A stretch of DNA of 64,000 bases. It comes from Dryas octopetala (Eukaryota > Streptophyta > Magnoliopsida > Rosales > Rosaceae). Positions 12,601-23,100 of this stretch are shown here, one piece after another (the stretch's first letter is position 1; every line of letters begins with the position of its first letter). The stretch is taken from contig OY992838.1 in NCBI GenBank assembly GCA_963921425.1, forward strand, positions 15,252,001 to 15,316,000, written 5' to 3'. The position numbers and the translations under genes were made by a program. The notes under the pieces were generated by a model. That model ran no database searches. It saw only the letters and a list, made by a program, of their open reading frames with translations, and was not told the origin of the DNA.

Positions 12601-15167
12601 CCATTGCATGGAGGGAGTGCTGAGTGAGAGTGTTAGCATAGTTTGCAATTGCTTAGGTACCTTTGGAATATGTAGTACATAAGCACATGGCCATCATTTC
12701 CTTGTAAGCTGGTCTTGCAATGATAAGATCTACCCATAGGTTTAAAATAACAAATCTTCTGACCATTGATTTTGAGGGCTAAAACCCAATGATTGAATCA
12801 GCTGTCTTTTGGTGGATGCAGTTAAATAATTTTCATAACTTAGAAATGGCACACACTTGAAGAATGAAGAAACTGTAAGAAATGATAGAGAAGAAAAGCA
12901 AAAGGGGCTAATTTGTTTTTGCCCTTCACTTGGCTTCTTAAGGAAGCAACTCAGTGAGGGATATGATTTAATTCAAACTAATGGCCAGGATTTAACAATT
13001 GATAAACACTAATGAGCTTACGTAACATTTAACACACATAAACATTCAAGACCATCTACATTCCTAGCTAATAACAGTTACCCAATAGAGATTAATAACA
13101 TTCACCCAATAGAGATTAATAACATTCACTTACCCAATAAACTAATAGAGCTTCTGTTAACATCTATTTGAAATATAAAACAAGCCTCCACATCACATCC
13201 ACATGTTTCAAAATACTGACACAGAAAGATATGAAACCCAAGACTGCTATGTGTCTGAGGCCAGTGCATGTCGTATATTTATCATGGATATACTATTTTA
13301 TGGGCATTACATGTTTATTTGATCCATTATTTATTGGCCTAGCATGCTTAGAAATTTTGAATTTTGTTCAAAATTTCCATGTTTCTAAGCAAATTTGCCT
13401 CATTTTCATCCATTTTTAACAATTTTCACCTACATCAATATTTCCATTTCCATGAATTCGAACTACTGATATTTCTATGAACACTGACATCTTCATTCTT
13501 GGTTCTCATAAGCTCAGCCGCATACCTGGGACAATGTTTCCTTTTCCTCCAGCCAGTTTTCTACTAACATCAACCGAGTTGATCTTTGTTAGAAATCATG
13601 TCAGTTATTGAAGGGCATACTATAAATGCATTTGGTATTGCTTGGAGAACAATATAGATATTTACTGACAAAAAGAGGGATAAATCGTCTTAATATTTGC
13701 CAAGCTGACTAGACAATTTATGAGGGGTAGAAGAATTTTTCCGTAATGCATGAGATAGTTGCGTGCATACATGCATGTCCAGGTGTATTTATTCGGTATA
13801 ACTAGTCAATCTGACAAATAAAACGGGAGTTAGCTGTATGTGTGCATACCTCCATGCTTTTGTGGATACTCCGAAATCACTGCATCGTTTTTGAAATCTA
13901 CTTGGTTACTTTCTGGGCTGATTTTCTTTTCTCATATTTTAAGTATTGAATGTTTTTCAACTTGTGTTCCTATGCGACCAGCTGTAGTAACTTCACAAGG
14001 GGAGATTTTGATTCCTCCTAAAGGTCTTCTACTGGTAACCCATGAACCCGGCTCTGTCAGTACTGCACCAGGTCCTCACATCAGAGGAAGTACGTTGAAA
14101 GCATACTCTCTTGGTGATAAAGAAGTCGATCTTTTACTCCCTGGTACCGGAAGGTACCTCCTACTGTTCTTTGATTTAATTCTAATTGACTTGCAATTCT
14201 GTACCCATTTGGATCTTCTATTTCCTTGGTGTGTGTGAATTTGTACTAAACTTTTAGCAAATATTACATATGGAAAAAAGACATGAAACAAAACTCACGG
14301 GTTTGATTTCTCAAATCATTATAGAAATGATAAAACAAATATCTGGTTCTCCAAAAATTCTTTAAGCTATACTTTTAAACCCCATAACCAACCGTCAATT
14401 ATCTAAATGATAAATGAATTACATAAAGTAATACCCAAGTGTTGTGGCTATTATTATGGGTAACTGTGCACTTTGCGTGTAAGCTCACCCGTGTATTGAG
14501 TTTATGGAAGTTTTTAAGGTCTTAAAACCCTTTAGAATCCACGGTTTTATTTAATACCTAGGCTGTGATATGGAATGAACATTTGGTAAAGCATGAAGAG
14601 GCATGATGGTATGAAGTGATTGCCAAGAAATGGAGTGATGATTTAGATTTCTTTGGTCTGTTAACCATGAGGACAGAGGGATTAAGGTTGAAGTGGGTTG
14701 GATGTAGCGGTGAAGTATATAAATAGCATTTTGTAATTGTAGAGCAGTTATAAAGTTAATGGAAAATTTCATAGGAACTGTGTGCTTACTTTTGCTTCCT
14801 CACTTCAACATTTCATTGTTGAATTTATTTTAATTCTGCCAGTTATTGAGCAGCATAGTTACTGTCAATTACTTGCATTTTTCTCAGGTTAAGGGTGCAA
14901 TTAGGAGTAAACATGCCAGCTCAGGCCAATCATAAGCTTGGGAAGGATGAGGCTGACTCAACAGAAGTTGAACTTTTTGAGTTTTATGATGTGGTTCTTT
15001 ATATGGGCATAATTGATATTTTGCAGGAATACAATGTGAAAAAGAAACTTGAGCATGCATACAAATCATTGCAGTTTGACCCTCAAACCATTTCTGCTGT
15101 TGAACCCAAGCTGTATGCCAAACGTTTCATCAATTTCTTGGAGAAAGTTTTCCCGGACCTACCGTAA
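2393..15167 (+). CDS. PIP5K: MORN-repeat phosphatidylinositol-4-phosphate 5-kinase (PIP5K7/8/9-like)
   Basis: Coding exons: 2393-2409, 2544-3611, 4319-4486, 5787-5952, 9311-9421, 9523-9710, 11488-11642, 13982-14153, 14888-15167. They join in frame with GT-AG introns (2325 nt, 774 aa). The product phosphorylates PI4P to PI(4,5)P2 at membranes. Residues 14-197 are eight consecutive MORN repeats of exactly 23 residues each. A basic Ser-rich linker follows (about 198-360), then the lipid-kinase domain (about 362-774). It carries the ATP-site Lys465 in FVIKTL, DLKGST at 531-536, IDYSLL at 588-593 (usually MDYSLL), GIID at 722-725 and an activation loop with KLYAKRF at 756-762. The first coding exon is only 17 nt; its ATG restores a start matching plant MORN-PIP5Ks. 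Length is usual for the family. Assignment to the PIP5K7/8/9 group rather than 1-6 is from memory of the N-terminal pattern and is less certain. Confidence 0.93.
2472..2526. repeat. (TTC)n and poly-T tract in PIP5K intron 1
   Basis: A TTC microsatellite (about seven units) runs into a T tract of roughly 27 bases just before the acceptor of coding exon 2. It doubles as an extended polypyrimidine tract. Its length is likely to vary between individuals and to be error-prone in assembly. Confidence 0.8.
5129..5400 (+). mobile_element. TRIM-like miniature LTR element, decayed (PIP5K intron 3)
   Basis: Two related segments starting TGTTA (5129 and 5345) flank about 140 bp that ends in a purine tract (GAGGGAGAG) right before the second copy, as a polypurine tract precedes a 3' LTR. 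The first segment ends near TAGTGGTAA, where an initiator-Met primer site would lie. This layout matches the terminal-repeat retrotransposons in miniature that are common in plant introns. The repeats are diverged, so element ends and target-site duplication are not resolved. It has no coding capacity. Confidence 0.5.
6482..6618. repeat. Small inverted-repeat (MITE-like) element in PIP5K intron 4
   Basis: TTGGAATTTTGGAAATGACA at the left end is matched in inverse orientation by TGTCATTTCCAAAATCCCA at the right end, giving a 20-bp imperfect terminal inverted repeat around about 95 bp. A long A tract follows at 6627. No target-site duplication could be assigned. Confidence 0.45.
6650..7195. repeat. 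CAC/ACC-rich low-complexity block in PIP5K intron 4
   Basis: About 550 bp dominated by CCACCA/CACCAT triplets, far richer in C than the surrounding AT-rich intron. It generates artificial Pro/Ser/His- or Gly-rich open frames on both strands, none with recognisable domains. It is best read as a degenerate trinucleotide-rich repeat. Its origin is unknown. Confidence 0.6.
8620..9140 (+). mobile_element. LINE (L1-type) 3' end, pseudogenic
   Basis: Broken frames read like the zinc-ribbon tail of plant LINE reverse transcriptases: a VHCPVAVRL segment (about 8730-8760), FREAGVS directly after, then IFEDCKRGG at about 8840 and a VEYKDFYY stretch at about 8926. The order matches the family. Transcript-like T-rich sequence with an AATAAAA signal (about 9099) and an A tract from 9118 follow, as expected for the poly(A) end of a retrotransposed LINE. 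It is truncated and frameshifted and sits in sense orientation within PIP5K intron 4. Element 5' end and target-site duplication are not resolved. Confidence 0.65.
9937..10402 (-). mobile_element. Solo LTR, copy A (PIP5K intron 6)
   Basis: A 466-bp block beginning TGATGTAGGACAATAG and ending CTCCTGCATTA, flanked by a perfect 5-bp direct repeat ATATG (9932-9936 and 10403-10407). The same family occurs at 49752 and 50245 with its own 5-bp duplication. A TATA-box-like CTATAAAAGGGC lies on the minus strand (about 10184-10195), so the LTR is read right to left. No internal retroelement sequence is attached. The 5-bp duplication plus an LTR-like promoter support a solo LTR left by recombination. 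The superfamily cannot be assigned without internal sequence. Confidence 0.72.
12453..12747 (+). mobile_element. TRIM retroelement with LTRs, primer site and 5-bp TSD (PIP5K intron 7)
   Basis: LTR 1 is 12453-12551 and LTR 2 is 12631-12747. Both start TG(C/T)TAGCATAGT and share ACCTTTGGAATATG, TTTCCTT.TAAGCTGGT and a TAGGTTTAA-type end. TGGTATCAGAG directly after LTR 1 (12552-12562) is the initiator-Met tRNA primer-binding site. A purine-rich GAGTGAGAG precedes LTR 2. A perfect 5-bp duplication TAACA flanks the element (12448-12452, 12748-12752). At 295 bp with a 79-bp interior it has no coding capacity and is non-autonomous. Confidence 0.8.
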
Positions 15168-16740
15168 ATTTTTCTTCCCTCGTTACTGTTCATAGTCAGG
15201 TCTCATAGGAAAAGCTTTGTTTTTTTTGCATGTTTAAAGAACACCACGCAATTCTTTAACAATCATTTATTTGTAAAGTTATATATTCATAGATAGAAGT
15301 GCATCTGTTTCACTGTTTCAGTCTAAGAAAAGCAATATTCAGCACATAGAATCTATTTGTATTTAATAAAAAATGTCTCTGCCATTTAAGTTTTGTTATG
15401 AATGGAGACATGATTCCTATCACTTCACATGAAGCACTGTAATTTGCTTAGCTTAAAGAAGATGAGAAACTCTACAAATGTGATTGTGAACTTCCCAATT
15501 GAGTCTATATAAGCATGAAGCGCACCCTGCAGCGCCAAGTTTTTGATTTTTTACCTGAATAAAAAAAAAAAAGGAGTGCTACTATTTCCACTCATGTTTT
15601 ATTTTCCTACCCACTTTTAGTTAAAATATTAATTACAAATTTGTCATTTTATTAAATGACCTTTAAGGACCCAGGATTTAAAAAATAATAATCCTAGATT
15701 TTTGTCCTCAACTCAATTAATCCATGAATTAAAAATGAAGAACTCAATTAACAGCATTCTCTTTAATTTTAATCCGAATGGATGTGAGCTTTAAGAATCC
15801 CGAAAGGGTCTTTATTTTAGGCTGCCCACTTTTAAGTGTCTCATACATCAAAGTTGTCAAAAGATTTATGTAATTTCCTCAGTTTCTGAGGCATGATGCC
15901 CTCATTTTCTGTTGGATTTGTAACTATGTATACACCTCTATTTTTTTTTTTTTTTTTTGAGGAATATGTACACACCTCTATTTGTATTGGCTTTATGCAT
16001 ATTGGAGATAAAAACTTACTAAATGCTTGTAATTACAGAATTTGTGTAAGTGAGTGTTCTGAAAATCTGAGATCCAAAGCCAACCAACAAAGCACACCTC
16101 AAGAAAACTAGATAAGGGAAGAGTGCACGTAGGATAAGATCATAAGAACAATGATTGAATGGTTGTATGTATTTAGTGAGTGAGGGGTTGGATTACAACA
16201 TCAGGGGTAAGGGGATTTAGGGGTGGGAAAAGAATATTCATATTTTTTAAAATTATTTGAATTGTAATAAAATAAAGTGGGTAAAGAATCCTGACCTGGT
16301 GTAAAATCTTTTTGCATTATATCATGATGTGGTGTAAAATCTTATGGCGCATGTTTTCTTTCTTTCTATTTTAATTTAATGGATATCATACATAATTTCA
16401 AATTATTGATAATACATCTTGAAAATTACATCTATTGTCTTAGATAAAATAAGAGTTTGTTTACTTTTTTAAGTTCAAAATTCAAATGGATCAGTAAATG
16501 TAGTGACAAAACATGAGAGGTGTTGAAGAACATGACAAACTAGGTCCACTTTTAAGTTCTCTTGTCATGCGTTTGAACGCTTGCTTGAAATTGTTTGATA
16601 ATTACAACCATTGTTCGTCAGTTATAATCCACAACTAAAAGAAAGTAACACAAATCCAAGTCTAAAGGAGAAAAAATTAAAGAAAAAAAAAATTAGAGAT
16701 AACTTTTTTCAAACATCCTAATACCCGTGATCTAGTTAAG
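15168..16740. other. PIP5K 3' flank, no gene seen
   Basis: The likely 3' UTR of PIP5K follows the stop; an AATAAAAAA at about 15364 is a possible poly(A) signal. The rest is AT-rich and holds only short, repeat-broken frames. A T tract at about 15942-15958 separates two similar phrases (TACACCTCTATTT at about 15930 and CACACCTCTATTTG at about 15970). No coding or RNA gene was recognised. Confidence 0.4.
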
Positions 16741-19240
16741 TGATATGAAAGATTTAATGTGTAAAATACATATAATGAAAGATAATAAAGGGTTTACGCT
16801 TGAAGATTTTCTGCTCTTGAAGTTGGATCGATCCAAGTTACAAGTCTTCAAGCCCTTCCTCTAGGGGTTTCGGCCTAGGTTGGTTCTCACAAGGACTTGA
16901 AATCAAGTCTCTCTAAATGCTAGTCCACACTAAGGAGGTGATGGTGGAAGAAGATCAAGGGTTGTGGAATTCACAACCCTAGGTTGAGAGGTGTTTGGAG
17001 GGAGAGAAAGTTGTGAGAAACTGAAACAAGAAGCGAGCCCTAATTCCCCATAGGTATTTTGACAATAGGGAGCCTTTTATAGGTCCATTGCCCTTTTCTT
17101 ATCCCCTTGCTATGATGTTTAAATCATAGCCTTTCGTTTCATATCATTTTTCCTCTTTTGTTAAAGAGAAGCTCAAACTATTTATGATTATCTATGCAAT
17201 TGACTCCATGCCTTTGACCAAGTCAAATGTGTTTCTCCTAATAAATCCATCTAGCTTGCACCTAACTTAAGTCTTAAGTTATTCATATTATTTAGCTACT
17301 TAACCTAAATAACCTAAGTTAAATTTAAATACTTCATGTCGGACTTGCCGGAGTAGATAAACAGTTGCCAAACGAGATCTCTCAAGCGTTCATCGTATTC
17401 TGACTCTTATTTTTAATACTTGGACGTAAGCCCTAACTTAAAATTGTGTGATTCAATTGTAAATCCAATGTTTTTATGTATTATTTTAGTTGTTTTATCC
17501 ATTTTAACACTTTATTGTTAAGTTTGAGAAAGTCGAGTGTTCAATTTTTATTTTGAAAGATTTCGAAGTCAATAAGCAATGGTTCTACAAACATTTTTTT
17601 TATTCAGTGACAAGCTGTTGAATGATCTCTGCATTTTGGGTGACACAACGAAAAATTGTGATGAACATTTGGCGACCACTAATTGAATGGTTTAGAGTTA
17701 TTTGGTGGGTTTCAGTCGAATAATTTCATATCATTCAACTCTGGTTTGTCAAATGAAATCGTGAACTGAAAGGAAAGCTTTGCCCAAATGTTATAATGTG
17801 AAATAATGGTGGAAAATAAAATGTCAAAAATTTCCTATGCAAACACATGGATATCTAGGTTGAATGAAACATGAGAAATAGCTAGTAGCTAGGTTAAGTG
17901 GTTACCCTTGAAAACCTTCTTTGGGATGAACCTAGAGATTCACACATCACTGGATGCCTTCATTCCATTTCGACAATGAGGGCCTGGAGGTATAGTTGAG
18001 TTTTCACCAAAACCATTTTCTCTCCTTTCATGATATCACCCTTTAGATAGCTCACACTACAAGCTTAAACAAATGATATCTTTAAAACTAGTCCACTTTA
18101 GAAGGTACTGAATGAATAAAGTAGAGATCTAGAGTTGCTAAAGCTCTAGCGTCTCTAATGGTTTTTTGGGCGATTCACTAGAGGTGGAGAGGATGGGAAA
18201 TAATGAGAGAGAAAGAAAAGAAGAGAGTTGTGGCTGCACCTTGTTCCAACTAGGGCAAATGCCCTAATTTTCATTTTATAGAGGCCTTTGAAACCTTCCT
18301 TAGGTGGGTCTTGTGGCAAAATTATAGGATATAACCGATATACCGCCACGTGATATAACCAATCCAACGTGTAATGGTATTATTGGACGATGTATTTATA
18401 TTTGTAGGGTATAATATTAATAACATTCACTCATATTATAACACATAGACTAGTTATACCACAAATCAATATATCGGTTATACATAATAATTTCTCTCAA
18501 TAATGACCATTCATTCTCTCTTTGATTCTCATTCATTGGATTAAGGAATATCATATTTATGATGAAATATAATTGAAAATAAAATTCCAATTATCTTTTC
18601 CACCTACCATCTTTGTCTTATAGCAAAAGATGTTCCTTACTTTTTCTCATCCCTTGGATCCCATTTTCTAATCTCCACCTCTCACAACCTTTGTTATTTT
18701 CACCTTGACCCTCAATATTAAAATGCTATTCAAGACACCATGCCTTTGACTTGTTTTATGCAAGTCAAACTTCCAATACCCATTGGTTGCACATTTAATG
18801 TAATACTTATTTAAATGTGCTAAACACAATAACACATAGTCATGTGAAATAACAAATTTCATTAATTCATTCAAATAGTTGGAATATATTAATTAACCCT
18901 TTAATTAATTTTCCTTGTTCATCTCTAGTTCACTGCACATTCTATATGTGTGTGACTTTTAAGTTTCACTTAATTTGGCAGTCGTTTTTAAATCAAATTA
19001 GGAACTCTTTCTTAATTCATTCCCTTAATGACAGTTAAATTAAAAAAAACCCTCATACTAATCTCTGGGTTCCACAAGCCTCGATTGGAACTTAGCGATG
19101 TGTCATGATTACCCAAACTAAGCAAAATTTAGTGGTGCGAACCTATTCACTTATGAATATGCTGCTCTTTGGAGGAGCATTTGCAGCATCTCCCTAAGCC
19201 GTCAACAAAACTCCTAAAAAAGGATGCCTTTAATTGGAAT
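16741..19240 (-). repeat. LTR-like repetitive DNA, boundaries unresolved
   Basis: Two stretches (about 16780-17400 and 17900-19200) have the composition of plant LTRs read right to left. Each has a minus-strand TATA-like box (TATAAAAG at 17074-17081; TATAAAAT near 18273-18280) next to leader-like sequence. A phrase near 18410-18490 (TATAATATTAATAACATTCAC...) has a diverged relative near 39580-39660. No coding domains, clear TG..CA ends or target duplications could be assigned, so this is a tentative call. Confidence 0.3.
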
Positions 19241-19248
19241 GTTGCAGC

Positions 19249-19277
19249 AGAATATATATATATATATATATATATTC
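19249..19277. repeat. (TA)n microsatellite
   Basis: An uninterrupted AT dinucleotide run of about 27 bases in intergenic DNA between PIP5K and the ARGLU1-like gene. Confidence 0.9.
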
Positions 19278-20151
19278 TGTAATGCTTGCTGCTATGGTTT
19301 TTTATGCAATGAAACTCAGTATTTTCCTTCTTAATTTAGCTTAGTTAGCCCTGGACTCTATTATGCTACTACCAACAATAAGCAATTAAATTGAACTTAA
19401 TAAATTTGTTTAGCAAGAGATATAGACCTGCAACCTTGGTATTAATGGTATTAACCTCCGACCCAATTTATTTTGGTGTTAGTTTCCCACCCTCTTGGCC
19501 TTCCCACCAACAATTCCAAAATCAAACCCCAAAAAATGTAACCCATCCAACCAACCAAAATCAAACTCCAAAAAATGCAATCAAATGTTAGAAAAGAAAA
19601 ATTAAAAAAATACAAACCAAGAACTTAATTAACCAAGGTCGAGAAAAGGGTGAGAGAAGAAAAAAGGACCAGCGAGGCCAATAAAGTCGCAATATGGAGG
19701 TTCCACGAGTGCTGACTGATAAAGTGGATGGAAAAGAAAAGATCCAATTATGTCTTCTTTTTTTCCCTTTTCTACAAATAGAATTGGAAGGGCTATTAAC
19801 TATAACTATGAAAGGGACCTAAATGGGCCAAGCCTGGAAAAGCTCACGTTTGGAAACCTCACAAACAAGAAAAACAATGAACGTCAAACAGTGCCCAGGT
19901 TGCTGGTGAAGCCTAGACGGCAAACAAGAATAATAATAAAGTCCTTCATTTGTTGCACTTGTGTATTTCCAGATGGTATTCTAAAAACGGTATTGACCAA
20001 ATACTCAACTTGGACAACTGAGAATTGAATCAATTGATTACATCATAATACCAAAAACTGTATTGGCCAAATATTCTCAGATTACAAATACAAACGCGCA
20101 ACCAAATCCAGGACACATTTCAAAGGCACTAAGCTAAGTTCCATAAAGAAT

Positions 20152-23100
20152 CTATTTCGATCCAAGAGCAAATGACAATTTCGGCCGGGATTTGTTCTTA
20201 CCCAACAATTTCATTTGGTTTAACCGTTCTTCTTCCTCCTCTTGTTTCTTCCTTCGCATTGCTTCCTCTTTTTGTCTCTGGAGCTCTTCTAGCTCCCTGT
20301 ACCGTTCCTCCTCCCTCCGCTGCTGCTCCAAAGCTTCCCTTCTTTGAGCTTCTTCTATTCTCCTCCGGTTCTCTTCAAGCATACCTTCCAGCTCTTCTTT
20401 CTCTTTTCGAGCTTGTTCCTGTAAACCAAACATCAACTAGGTAAACGTCCACATGACCGTACTATGACAATACACACAACATTATATATAAACTACTTTG
20501 TTTTTTTATTGGAGGAGGAAAAGAAAGGTGTCGCAGAATACAAGTGTCATCTTAACTAAAATTGTGATAGCTTATAATGAATACATAGCCATGTCTTCCC
20601 AAAAGACCTGGGTTTTAGATGCTTTCATAGAAAAGAAGAGCTACTACACCCTACTCCCCCCGCCCCCTTCCCCCCCCCCCCCCCTCCTCTCCTCCAAACC
20701 CTACCCCAAAAAAGGAAAAAAAGAAAAAAGTAAAAAATGTAATCAAGCACATTTTCTTACAGATAAATTAGACATATTGATCGTTTTACAGATAAATTAT
20801 ACACATTGAGCGTTTTGATTTTCCATGATCTTAAATAGACATACTTTGTGATGCTATTTCTTTTCCTTGCTTTGAGTAAGCTTTGAACTGAGGCATTGTA
20901 AGTTGAAACTAAGTAATGCTACATTCATCAAATTTGTTTAATAAATTTTCTTTCAAATCATGCTGCAGTGGTTTCAATTTTTCAAATCAGGGCACACTCT
21001 GGACCTCATTTACTCCTAACACAATGCTGAGATGCATATTGACACATCATTTGGTGACTCTAGTATCGTTGTGAAATCATCCTTTCCTGAACTACACAGG
21101 CAATTGTGTCCAATAGCGTGCAAGACCATTGGTAATTGCAACAATAACAAAAATGTTTTCAAGTAGTCAAAAGATTAACGGTGTAAGCATATCAAGATCA
21201 GATATTTATGTGCCTCCACAACAAGAGAAAAGAAGATGACAGAATCAAAACGGTAGTCTGATTATTTACCTCCTTGTGTCTAGCCTCGATAAGAGCTGCT
21301 TCCTTCTCTTTCTCAAGTTGAGCTGCAACTTCATTAAGCAGCTTCTTCCGTCCCTCCTCCAACCGCCTTTGTACTTCCACTTTAATCTCCTCGGAGTTCA
21401 AGCTCTCTTCAACTTTCCTACGAATTGCTTCTTCCACTCTTTTTGAAGTCTCTTCTTCTAGAAGTTTCAATTCTGCTTCTTGTTGTCGCCTGAGAGTACA
21501 AGTGAAAAAGTTAAGCAATAAAGTGGCCTCTCATATAAAGGGAGGGAATTCCGCACTTCTGATTCTGAATGTCTTGAGTTCAGACTTGAGAATAAATAAA
21601 ATGCCAATCAACATATACTGCTTCCTTTTTTTTCCCCTCCCCTTCTCTCTCGTCAATATCTGACTACAATAAATGGCAAACTAACCTTTGTGTGGACAAA
21701 GGCACTATTTTTATGCTTATGCTTTTAAGGCATACCTCTAATGTATCCTGATCCAAACAAATGAGTTTCAAAACTGGTGAACAGTAGATAAACGATGCAC
21801 CCATTTTGATCATCAAATATAACAAGTTGAACTATAGCAGTATCATCCTTCAGAAAAGCCTGTGGAGCAGAATGTCAAAACCTGCTGCAGTTTTAAAACT
21901 AATCATCAAAATACTTCAAATTTAAACTAAATACAGTTTAAAATATATGGCCGAAGTTTAGTGTATCGTGAGTATAATAAGCACTAAACCTATGACGAGA
22001 CGGTAGAGGAAACATTCACAGGACAGAAAGGGAAGTTGAACACTTTTACTTGGGAAATTCAACGTTGATGGAGAACTAGCGTTGCAACATGGAAAAGTTG
22101 AGTAGGGTTAGAACTAGAAGCCAACTGAAGCCAAACTAAGGAATTTGCAGTCTACTAAATGATGCAGTGTAACTAGAAGTTAACCTGGAATTGCCATCAA
22201 CATTGCACTCAACCTAGCTGTTGCCAGGGTTAGTTTCTAAGGTTAGGCACGGAGGGTACTTCTCTTCAGGATCTCCTAATCACTTAGGTCTCAGGATCTC
22301 CAAATCACTTGGGTCTACCACACCGTAAGTCTAGGGCACCAAATTAACTGACTAGTTTAATCAAAAAGAATATATAGCTCACTAGTGACTAGTGTTTCCC
22401 GAATACTCCAAAAATGAAATTGTGCAGAAAGATGATAGTGTCTAAAAGAAGTAGAAATCTTGACCAAGTACTGAAATTAATAATATCATCAGTTAAACCA
22501 ATGATTTTTGGATATGGAGAATATCATGTGTTGACATGGACACAGTGTGTCCTGACACATCAACTCCCAAAAAGTTGGACATGAGGACAAACCATATGCA
22601 TAGTTTGAGAGCATATTTCCTTGGAATTCACTAATTTCACATCACTATCATACCAGACGGTCTCAGCCCAATTGTAATCTCAATCTGCTTATAATTGTGT
22701 ATGGGAGTAAAATTGTGCTCAACCCATCCCCGATGCTCCTAAAAATGCCCTTGATTGCATATTTGACAGTCATAAGAAGATTAACAATTGTTAGAATCAG
22801 AATAGTTTACGCATTTGGAATGAGCTGCATACATCCAACAAGTCTAACTAAATTTCACCGTATTGACTTCTGAAATCTAACAAATAGTTGCAGTAAAACT
22901 AAGTGATTCCCATAGCACATTTGGAAGAATTCCAACTCCTATTGGAAATCAAATGGAATGATCAAGAGAAAAGACAGAAGTCTCCATCAAGGACCACCCG
23001 TGCTATGATGCAAGTAGAAACACTTGTATACTTTCAGTAACAAGGGACCTTTTCTTCTGAAAAAGTATGGGTTAAAGTTTTTTTCTTGTATTTGAAAAAA

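Noticed and set aside
20172-20444. Plus-strand 90-codon frame
   Set aside because: It is antisense to the Glu/Arg-rich last exon of the ARGLU1-like gene, whose splice sites and frame are consistent.
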